A stretch of DNA of 64,000 bases, taken from contig JBFIKF010000007.1 of the NCBI GenBank assembly GCA_041600415.1, forward strand, positions 80,234 through 144,233, written 5' to 3'. The stretch is from JBFJKD01 sp041600415. GTDB lineage: Bacteria > Pseudomonadota > Gammaproteobacteria > Pseudomonadales > Porticoccaceae. Numbering within the stretch: the stretch's first letter is position 1; the number at the start of each line of letters is the position of its first letter. The notes under the pieces were generated by a model. It did not search any database and was not told the DNA's origin. It worked only from the letters and a program-made list of their open reading frames with translations. Shown piece after piece: positions 58,069 to 64,000 of the stretch. Made by a program: the position numbers and the translations under genes.

Positions 58069-59133
58069 GTGAAGGCAGGTGTCTATTTTGGCGCGCGGGA
58101 CATCCACTGTACGCAGATCGCCGACGCGGTACTAAATATCGATCACGGTGTGTTGGTCGAAGTGCTGGCGACCTCCATATGCGGATCCGATCTGCATATG
58201 TACCGCGGTGCGCTGGACGCCTTTATGGATCGCGGCAAGTCCCAGACCGGTCACGAACTGTGCGGTCGCGTGGTGCAGGTTGGTAGCGCGGTCAGTCGAT
58301 TGAAAAAGGGCGATCGCGTTGCCATGGCCTATTCTTGCTCCTGTGGCGATTGTTACATGTGTGAGGTGGGTCAAACAGCGCACTGCCAGACCACTAATAA
58401 AGCGGTGTATGGGTTTGGTGTCCCGTTTGGCAATCTTAACGGCACCCATGCCGACGCTATGGTGCTGCCCCACGCCGATGCCCACACGCTGCGCATACCG
58501 AACACTATCTCCGATCAATCCGCGCTGACGCTGTCCTGTAACTTGCCCACCGCTTATATCGCCAACCAACTGGCGGATGTACAACCCGGAGAGAGGGTCG
58601 CCATTATCGGGGCCGGGCCCACTGGGCTAATGACGCTGGATATTCTGCTCAGCCGAGGTAATATTCCGGTCACCGTGTTTGATCCGGTGGGTTATCGTTT
58701 GGCACTGGCCGCCGCCAAGGGCGCCAATGTTGTCGACACCGCAGCTACATCCGAGCCCGTGGCGCGGGCCATGGAAATCACTGGCGGTATCGGCTTCGAC
58801 AAAGTGATTGAAATGGTCGGGTTTCGCGAAACGTTGCGTCAGGCTATCGATATCGTGCGTCCCGGCGGCGTGATCGCGGCCCTCGGCGTATTTACGGATG
58901 CGGACTTTACTCTGCCGCTGGCGGACAGTTTTCTCAGGGACATTACCCTGCATATGCACGGGTTTGCCAATGTGCAGGCTTATATGTGGGACTGCCTAAG
59001 AATGCTCGAGCGCGGTGTGGTCAACCCGGACGAGTACTTTACTCACGAATTTTCACTCACCAATATTGATCAGGCATTTGCCACCTTCGCTGATAAAGCG
59101 GACGGTGTGGTCAAGACGTTAATTCGACCTTAG
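58069..59133 (+). CDS. Zinc-dependent alcohol dehydrogenase (MDR family), inserted in the monooxygenase operon
   Basis: A 354-residue medium-chain dehydrogenase. Catalytic zinc residues are in CGSDLH (about 38) and GHELCG (about 62); structural zinc Cys residues are in CSCGDCYMCEVGQTAHC (about 89-105); the NAD motif is GAGPTG (about 183). It starts with GTG after TGAGGTGAAACT. Its position between dmpO and tmoA is unusual. It may oxidise a benzylic or aliphatic alcohol made by either monooxygenase, since T4MO and phenol hydroxylases can hydroxylate side chains; this is inferred. Confidence 0.92.
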   Translation: MKAGVYFGARDIHCTQIADAVLNIDHGVLVEVLATSICGSDLHMYRGALDAFMDRGKSQTGHELCGRVVQVGSAVSRLKKGDRVAMAYSCSCGDCYMCEVGQTAHCQTTNKAVYGFGVPFGNLNGTHADAMVLPHADAHTLRIPNTISDQSALTLSCNLPTAYIANQLADVQPGERVAIIGAGPTGLMTLDILLSRGNIPVTVFDPVGYRLALAAAKGANVVDTAATSEPVARAMEITGGIGFDKVIEMVGFRETLRQAIDIVRPGGVIAALGVFTDADFTLPLADSFLRDITLHMHGFANVQAYMWDCLRMLERGVVNPDEYFTHEFSLTNIDQAFATFADKADGVVKTLIRP

Positions 59134-59142
59134 GAGGCACCC

Positions 59143-60633
59143 ATGGCATTAATGAAGCGCGAGCAATGGTACGCATTAACCAGACAGACTAACTGGACGC
59201 CGACCTACGTCAGTGAGGAGGCGATTTTTCCGGAAGAAATGTCCGGTTGTCGCGGTGTGCCAATGGACGTATGGGAAAATTATGATGAGCCGTACAAGGT
59301 CTCCTACGACGAATACGTGCGCACTCAGCGCGAGAAAGATGCCGGGGCTTATTCCGTAAAAGCGGCCCTGGAGCGGGATGCCTTTGTGGACCGGGCCGAT
59401 CCCGGCTGGGTGTCCACCATGCAGCAGCATTATGGTGCCATCGCGGTCAATGAATACGCCGCCAGCACGGCTGAAGCCCGCATGGCGCGCTTCGCCAAGG
59501 CGCCCGGTAATCGCAATATGGCCGTATTTGGCATGTTGGACGAGGTGCGCCACGGTCAGCTGCAACTGTTTTTCCCACACGCCAATACCAAACGCAGTCG
59601 GCAATGGGATTGGGCGCACAAAGCGATGCACACCAACGAGTGGGCGGCCATCGCAGCGCGTCATACTTTCGACGACATTATGATGACGCGCGATTCGCTT
59701 GCGGTGTCAATCATGCTGACCTTCGCGTTTGAAACCGGCTTTACCAATATGCAGTTTCTGGGGCTGGCGGCGGACGCTGCCGACAACGGAGACCACACGT
59801 TTGCCAGCCTGATTTCGTCGATTCAGACCGATGAATCCCGTCACGCCCAGCAGGGTGGCCCCAATCTGGAAATTATGATCGCCAACGGGTTGAAAGAGGA
59901 TGCGCAAAAACTGGTGGATGTCGCAATCTGGCGTTCCTGGAAACTATTTTCTGTGTTGACCGGCCCGGCCATGGATTACTACACGCCCCTGGCCCACCGC
60001 AAACAATCGTTCAAGGAATTTATGCAGGAGTGGATAGTCGCGCAGTTTGAGCGGCAGTTACTCGATCTCGGTCTCGATTTGCCCTGGTACTGGGACACTT
60101 TTATCAACGATATCAGCATTACCCATCACGGTATGCATATGGGTGTGTGGTACTGGCGACCGACCGTGTGGTGGAACCCGGCGGCGGGTGTCGCGCCGGA
60201 GGAGCGCGCCTGGCTCGAAGAAAAATATCCGGGCTGGAACCGGCGCTGGGGTCGTTGCTGGGATGTGATTACAGACAATATCAACGCCGGGCGCATGGAG
60301 CTGACCCTGCCGGAAACATTGCCCACGGTGTGCAATATGTGCCAGTTACCTATTGTCGGTATTCCAGGCGACGACTGGAACGTAAAAGATCATCAGTACG
60401 AGTACGAAGGCAGGCTCTATCATTTTGGGTCGGAAGTTGATTTATGGTGCTTTAAAACTGATCCAGAGCGCTATCAACACCATATGAGTGTGGTAGATCG
60501 TTTTTTGGCGGGAGATATTCAGCCTATGGATTTGCACGGAGCATTGGCCTATATGGGCCTGCAAGCCGGTGAAATGGGTGACGACGCCCATGGCTACAGT
60601 TGGGCTGAAAAATTCAAATCTAAAGTGGCTTAA
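59143..60633 (+). CDS. tmoA: Toluene 4-monooxygenase alpha subunit
   Basis: A 496-residue di-iron hydroxylase that follows TmoA over its full length. All iron ligands fall at the T4MO numbers: Glu 104, Glu 134, His 137, Glu 197, Glu 231 and His 234; the active-site Thr 201 is also kept. Residue 103, a Gly in T4MO that controls regiospecificity, is Asn here, while Ile 100 and Ala 107 are unchanged. The enzyme hydroxylates benzene and toluene rings. It starts 9 bases after the alcohol dehydrogenase stop with AGGAGGCACCC. Confidence 0.97.
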   Translation: MALMKREQWYALTRQTNWTPTYVSEEAIFPEEMSGCRGVPMDVWENYDEPYKVSYDEYVRTQREKDAGAYSVKAALERDAFVDRADPGWVSTMQQHYGAIAVNEYAASTAEARMARFAKAPGNRNMAVFGMLDEVRHGQLQLFFPHANTKRSRQWDWAHKAMHTNEWAAIAARHTFDDIMMTRDSLAVSIMLTFAFETGFTNMQFLGLAADAADNGDHTFASLISSIQTDESRHAQQGGPNLEIMIANGLKEDAQKLVDVAIWRSWKLFSVLTGPAMDYYTPLAHRKQSFKEFMQEWIVAQFERQLLDLGLDLPWYWDTFINDISITHHGMHMGVWYWRPTVWWNPAAGVAPEERAWLEEKYPGWNRRWGRCWDVITDNINAGRMELTLPETLPTVCNMCQLPIVGIPGDDWNVKDHQYEYEGRLYHFGSEVDLWCFKTDPERYQHHMSVVDRFLAGDIQPMDLHGALAYMGLQAGEMGDDAHGYSWAEKFKSKVA

Positions 60634-60674
60634 AACAGACGTGGGCCCTGGGCCCCGGTAGTGGAGGACAGGTA

Positions 60675-60935
60675 GTGGCGTTATTTCCGATACATTCGAA
60701 TTTCGAGGGCGATTTTGTACTGAACCTGGTGGCGGTGGACGACGGGGACACCATGGATCAGGTGGCCGAAAAATGCGCCCATCACTCTGTTAATCGTCGC
60801 GTACCACCGCAGCCAGCAAAAGTTATGCGCGTGCGTCGCCATACGGATCAGACGTTGTTTCCGCGCACCATGACAATAATCGAAGCGCAGCTGCGTCCTA
60901 CGGAAACACTGGATATTATTTTTCTGGACGACTGA
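60675..60935 (+). CDS. tmoB: Toluene 4-monooxygenase gamma subunit
   Basis: An 86-residue ubiquitin-like subunit: ALFPIHSNFEGDFVLNLVAVDD (quoted as FPIHSNFEGDF), MDQVAEKCAHHSVNRRVPP (about 28) and RTMTIIEAQLRPTETLDIIF. Length and sequence fit TmoB. It is part of the hydroxylase hexamer with TmoA and TmoE. Confidence 0.95.
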   Translation: MALFPIHSNFEGDFVLNLVAVDDGDTMDQVAEKCAHHSVNRRVPPQPAKVMRVRRHTDQTLFPRTMTIIEAQLRPTETLDIIFLDD

Positions 60936-60970
60936 TTTGTTGGTGTTGCATTACCTTGATTGGAGTGGCA

Positions 60971-61309
60971 ATGGCGTTTGAGAAAATATGCACGGTGGAT
61001 GATGTTTGGGAAGGGGAAATGGAATCCTTTGAAACCGATGGCGGGGTGGCGGTGCTGGTTGTGTCCCTTGCGAGTGGCACCTTCAAGGCCTATCAGGGCA
61101 TGTGTCCGCATCAGGAAATTGAACTGGTAGAGGGCGAATTCGATGGCAAGGTGCTGACCTGTCGCGCGCATCTGTGGCAATTTGATGCGGGCACCGGTCG
61201 GGGTGTTAATCCCACCGATGTATGTCTGGCAGAGTATCCCCTCAAATTGCAAGGTGAGGATATTTATGTGGATGTGGCGGGCGTCGCGCCGCTGCGAGCG
61301 CACAGTTGA
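60971..61309 (+). CDS. tmoC: Toluene 4-monooxygenase Rieske ferredoxin
   Basis: A 112-residue Rieske [2Fe-2S] protein. The ligands Cys 45, His 47 (CPH) and Cys 64, His 67 (CRAH) sit at the same numbers as in T4moC. It passes electrons from an NADH reductase to the hydroxylase. GATTGGAGTGGCA precedes the ATG at 60971; an ATG five codons upstream is possible. No tmoF reductase gene follows, so DmpP is the nearest candidate donor. Confidence 0.95.
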   Translation: MAFEKICTVDDVWEGEMESFETDGGVAVLVVSLASGTFKAYQGMCPHQEIELVEGEFDGKVLTCRAHLWQFDAGTGRGVNPTDVCLAEYPLKLQGEDIYVDVAGVAPLRAHS

Positions 61310-61367
61310 TGCGCTCGAATCAGTGGTTTGGCGATGGCGAACCAGCCGTAATTACCAGGGGTACGAA

Positions 61368-61676
61368 ATGACAGAAATCAAAAATGCGCATCTCAATAAC
61401 AAGGTAGGACCGGTCATGCGTGCGGGGGAAATAGCGCAGGCGGTGTGCGAGGCTGCCATTGAGGACAATCCTGGCAAGGATATTCAAATCGAGGACAAAG
61501 TCGCCTACGTCCGTATCCAGACAGACGACGAGCTAATTTTACGGCGAGAGACGCTGCAGGAAATGATTGGCCGCGACTTCGAAATGCGCGAACTGGAAAT
61601 TAATTTGGCGTCTTTTTCCGGCAAGATTGAAGGCGATTCGGATCACGTGCGGTTTTATTTTACCCGGCACATGTAG
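61368..61676 (+). CDS. tmoD: Toluene 4-monooxygenase effector protein
   Basis: A 102-residue catalytic effector of the MmoB/TmoD family: NKVGPVMRAGEIAQAVCEAA (about 11), EDKVAYVRIQTDDELILRRE (about 42) and FEMRELEINLASFSGKI. It modulates the hydroxylase. CCAGGGGTACGAA precedes the ATG at 61368. It is paralogous to dmpM, so each oxygenase keeps its own effector. Confidence 0.95.
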   Translation: MTEIKNAHLNNKVGPVMRAGEIAQAVCEAAIEDNPGKDIQIEDKVAYVRIQTDDELILRRETLQEMIGRDFEMRELEINLASFSGKIEGDSDHVRFYFTRHM

Positions 61677-61701
61677 TGCAACCAGACGGAAGGCAGCAGT
61701 C

Positions 61702-62691
61702 ATGAACGAAAATACAGAGGTACTCAAACCCCTTAAAACCTGGTCCCATCTGGCGAAAAATCGGCGCAAACCAAGCGAGTACGAGGTGGTTTCCACTAAT
61801 TTGCACACGCAGATGGGAGAGGGTAGCTGGCGTCACGAAATTGGTGACAACGTGCCGATGAGTCAATGGTACAAACGCTATCGGGCCGATGGTCTGCTAC
61901 GGCACAGCGACTGGAATGCCTTTCGCGATCCAGACGAGCTGGTGTATCGCAGCTACAACTTGTTGCAGGACGGGCAAGAAACCTACGTGCGCGGCCTGTT
62001 TGACCAGTTTAACGAGCGTGGACACGATCAGATGCTGAGCGCTGACTGGGTGAAAACACTTGAGCAGTGTTACGCGCCTGCCCGGTACCTGTTTCACGGT
62101 GTACAGATGGCATCGGCCTATTTACACCAGATTGCACCCGCCAGCACGATTACCAACTGCGCCTGTTTTCAGGCGGGGGATTCGTTGCGCTGGCTGAGCC
62201 ATACGGCCTATCGCACCCAGGAGCTTGCCGACGGCTGGAATACCCGGGGATTTACCTTTGGTATATCCGAACGGCAGGCGTGGGAGACCGGCCCGGCGTG
62301 GCAGGGCTTGCGCAAACTGATTGAAAACGCGCTGGCGAGTTACGACTGGGGCGAGAGTTTTTTTAGCGTCAGTTTGATTGCCAAGCCGATTATCAACGAG
62401 GTGGTGTTGGGTGGGTTGTCGCGTCTCGCTCGGGAAAATGACGATATGTTGCTCGACCTGCTCTGTCAGGCTCAGTTGCGCGACGCGGAGCGGCACTCGC
62501 GCTGGGCCAAAGCTGTGGTTGAAATGGCGTTGACCCAGCCCGGCAACCAGGAAGTGCTGGCGTCGTGGAAAGATAAATGGATGCCGCTGGCGACCGCTGC
62601 GGCGGAACAGTATGGCGACGCACTAAGTGCCGGTCTCGGCGAGCACGGGATGAAACAGGTCGCGGTATTGCATAACGATCTGGGTATTTAA
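61702..62691 (+). CDS. tmoE: Toluene 4-monooxygenase beta subunit
   Basis: A 329-residue beta subunit: LKPLKTWSHLAKNRRKPSEYEVVS (quoted as KTWSHLAKNRRKPSEYEVV, 12-30), and FGISERQAWETGPAWQGLRK (about 194). It resembles TmoE and is paralogous to dmpL. GGAAGGCAGCAG precedes the ATG. It ends the tmo block. Confidence 0.95.
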   Translation: MNENTEVLKPLKTWSHLAKNRRKPSEYEVVSTNLHTQMGEGSWRHEIGDNVPMSQWYKRYRADGLLRHSDWNAFRDPDELVYRSYNLLQDGQETYVRGLFDQFNERGHDQMLSADWVKTLEQCYAPARYLFHGVQMASAYLHQIAPASTITNCACFQAGDSLRWLSHTAYRTQELADGWNTRGFTFGISERQAWETGPAWQGLRKLIENALASYDWGESFFSVSLIAKPIINEVVLGGLSRLARENDDMLLDLLCQAQLRDAERHSRWAKAVVEMALTQPGNQEVLASWKDKWMPLATAAAEQYGDALSAGLGEHGMKQVAVLHNDLGI

Positions 62692-62755
62692 ATCCGGGCT
62701 TGCCACAAACGGACCGGCAGTCGACGGTGATTGTCGATGGGGAGAACAACGCATT

Positions 62756-63817
62756 ATGAGTTATCAGGTAACCATTGAGCCCACCGGCGACATTATTACG
62801 GTGGGAGAGGGGCAAACTATCCTCGATGCGGCGCTGCGTCAGGGGGTGTGGTTGCCCTTTGCCTGCGGGCATGGAACCTGCGCTACCTGCAAGGTGCAGT
62901 TGCTGGAAGGTGAAGTTGATATCGGCATCGCGTCCTCCTTCGCCCTGATGGATGTGGAGCGGGAAGAAGGCAAAATACTGACGTGCTGCGCGATTCCGCA
63001 TACCGACGTGACTATCGAAGCGGATATCGATGTGGATCCCGATTTTCTGGGGCTGCCGGTGCAGGATTTTACTGCCACCGTAATCACGCTGGAGCCGCTG
63101 TCGCCGACCATCAAAGGATTGGTTCTGCAGCTCGACCGGGATATGGATTTTCAGGCGGGTCAGTATATTAACCTTACCCTGCCCGGCATTGAGGGCTCCC
63201 GCGCGTTCTCCATTGCCAATCCGCCCAGCGAGAAGCGACTACTCGAACTGCACGTGCGACTGGTTCCCGGCGGGGCTGCCACGACCTTTGTTCACGAAAC
63301 CCTGAAACAGGGTGACGTGCTGACGCTGTCGGGTCCCTACGGGCAATTTTTTGTGCGCAAATCCGACCCGGGCGACGTGGTTTTTATTGCCGGAGGTTCT
63401 GGCTTGTCGAGTCCGCAATCGATGGTGACGGATATGCTCGAACAGGGTGACACCCGTAACATTTACCTGTTTCAGGGGGCGCGCAATCTCGCCGAATTGT
63501 ACCACCGCGAGCGGTTTGAGCAACTGGCGTCGCGGCACACTAATTTTACCTACATCCCGGCTCTCAACGAGCCCCTGCCGGAGGATAACTGGCAGGGTTT
63601 CAAGGGCTTTGTCCACGAGGCAGCGGTGGCGCATTTCGCCGGCAAGTTCGCTGGCCACAAGGCGTATCTGTGTGGTCCACCACCGATGATTGATGCTGCC
63701 ATTACCGCGTTGATGCAGGGGCGCCTGTTCGAGCGGGATATTCATATGGAACGTTTTCTTACCGCCGCGGATGGTGCTGCAACAGCCCAGCGCAGCGCGC
63801 TATTCAAACGTATCTAG
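62756..63817 (+). CDS. dmpP: Phenol hydroxylase reductase P5 (2Fe-2S/FAD/NADH)
   Basis: A 353-residue reductase, the DmpP length. The plant-type [2Fe-2S] motif is CGHGTCATC (Cys 37, 42, 45), with a further Cys in LTCCAIP (about 77). The FAD motif is RAFSIANPP (about 152) and the NAD-binding segments are GGSGLSSPQSM (about 216) and CGPPPMIDAAI (about 304). The sequence follows DmpP to its last residues (SALFKRI). It passes NADH electrons to the phenol hydroxylase, and possibly to TmoC, because no tmoF is present. Confidence 0.96.
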   Translation: MSYQVTIEPTGDIITVGEGQTILDAALRQGVWLPFACGHGTCATCKVQLLEGEVDIGIASSFALMDVEREEGKILTCCAIPHTDVTIEADIDVDPDFLGLPVQDFTATVITLEPLSPTIKGLVLQLDRDMDFQAGQYINLTLPGIEGSRAFSIANPPSEKRLLELHVRLVPGGAATTFVHETLKQGDVLTLSGPYGQFFVRKSDPGDVVFIAGGSGLSSPQSMVTDMLEQGDTRNIYLFQGARNLAELYHRERFEQLASRHTNFTYIPALNEPLPEDNWQGFKGFVHEAAVAHFAGKFAGHKAYLCGPPPMIDAAITALMQGRLFERDIHMERFLTAADGAATAQRSALFKRI

Positions 63818-63841
63818 GACGGTGGACCAATTAACGCCGAC

Positions 63842-64000
63842 TTGAAAAGTTTTCGAATAACGCTCCTCGACAGCGGTGAGAGCTACAGCTGCGGGGCTGA
63901 GAGCACGGTGCTCAAGGGTATGGAGCAGCTGGGCCGCAAGGGCATTCCGGTGGGTTGCCGGGGCGGTGGCTGTGGTATTTGCAAGATTGAGATCGTGCGC
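63842..64000 (+). CDS. dmpQ: Chloroplast-type [2Fe-2S] ferredoxin, 3' end beyond the window
   Basis: The frame from TTG 63842 runs off the right edge after 53 codons. It shows the plant-type cluster motif CRGGGCGIC (about residues 39-47) in the context GRKGIPVGCRGGGCGICKI, the form of DmpQ/XylT, which reactivate the extradiol dioxygenase. No ATG or GTG start exists in this frame after the dmpP stop; TTG with a weak GGTGG upstream is the best start. dmpB-like dioxygenase genes would be expected just outside. Confidence 0.88.
   Translation, partial: MKSFRITLLDSGESYSCGAESTVLKGMEQLGRKGIPVGCRGGGCGICKIEIVR

Noticed and set aside
62756..63817. Reductase considered as TmoF of the toluene monooxygenase
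   Set aside because: Length, Cys pattern and C-terminal SALFKRI match DmpP, and it is followed by a DmpQ-type ferredoxin.
1..64000. tRNA, rRNA, CRISPR arrays, transposases, integrases
   Set aside because: I looked for characteristic sequences and protein families and saw none; there is no clear mobile-element boundary in the window.

Overview
The window (about 64 kb, moderately GC-rich) looks like a chromosomal segment of a hydrocarbon-degrading gammaproteobacterium. The housekeeping genes that can be named (an ABC-F protein close to E. coli YbiT, a SlyD-type FKBP, LemA/HtpX, YnfA, haemolysin III, PsiE) have the gammaproteobacterial form. The catabolic genes (CYP153 alkane hydroxylase, phenol hydroxylase, toluene 4-monooxygenase, several acyl-CoA dehydrogenases and CaiB-type CoA transferases) point to growth on aliphatic and aromatic hydrocarbons. 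A marine Cellvibrionales/Spongiibacteraceae-like origin is my guess from gene content, not a measured placement.

Layout. 1-9.5 kb: a CoA transferase cut by the window edge, an AcoR-type regulator with a degenerate AAA+ domain, then a co-directional set of lactone/ester hydrolase, aldehyde dehydrogenase and three acyl-CoA dehydrogenases; the first two dehydrogenases look like a heteromeric pair. 9.5-19.5 kb: mixed small membrane, stress and translation genes (PsiE, a PPOX flavoprotein, a PlsC-like protein, YnfA, an ICMT-like methyltransferase, LemA-HtpX, HlyIII, DUF1272, YbiT, RIO kinase). 19.5-22.4 kb: a three-component CYP153 system (P450, ferredoxin reductase, ferredoxin), divergent from a small set with a DUF385 flavoprotein, a hydrolase, a HbpS/GlcG protein and a carboxymuconolactone-decarboxylase-like protein. 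25-28 kb: an unknown small protein, an AMACR-like CoA transferase, an EVE-domain protein and SlyD.

28-42.5 kb (minus strand) is the most unusual region. It is a tightly packed run of 13 genes for envelope proteins: a TPR/TonB-C-like protein, four lipoproteins, a TPR-PEGA protein, a five-PEGA-repeat protein ending in an FGE/SUMF1-like domain that lacks the catalytic cysteines, a small exported protein, a TolQ/ExbB-like proton channel, an Hsp70-like (ASKHA) protein with an FHA-like tail, two von Willebrand A proteins whose single N-terminal membrane helix carries the ExbD/TolR-type Asp, and an M48 metalloprotease. I read it as an undescribed proton-motive-force-linked envelope machine in which two VWA proteins replace TolR.

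43.3-50.4 kb is a Ycf48-like / RND-MMPL / DUF1302 / DUF1329 export or uptake operon ended by a clear terminator. 50.5-64 kb is an aromatic-oxidation island: a luciferase-like monooxygenase, a meta-cleavage-type hydrolase, a DmpR-type sigma-54 activator divergent from a -24/-12 promoter, then dmpKLMNO, a zinc alcohol dehydrogenase, tmoABCDE and dmpPQ. The toluene 4-monooxygenase genes thus sit inside the phenol hydroxylase operon, without their own reductase gene (tmoF), and TmoA carries Asn at the regiospecificity position 103. Together these could turn benzene or toluene into cresols/phenols and then catechols under one phenol-responsive promoter. The last gene (dmpQ) runs off the right edge, where ring-cleavage genes would be expected.
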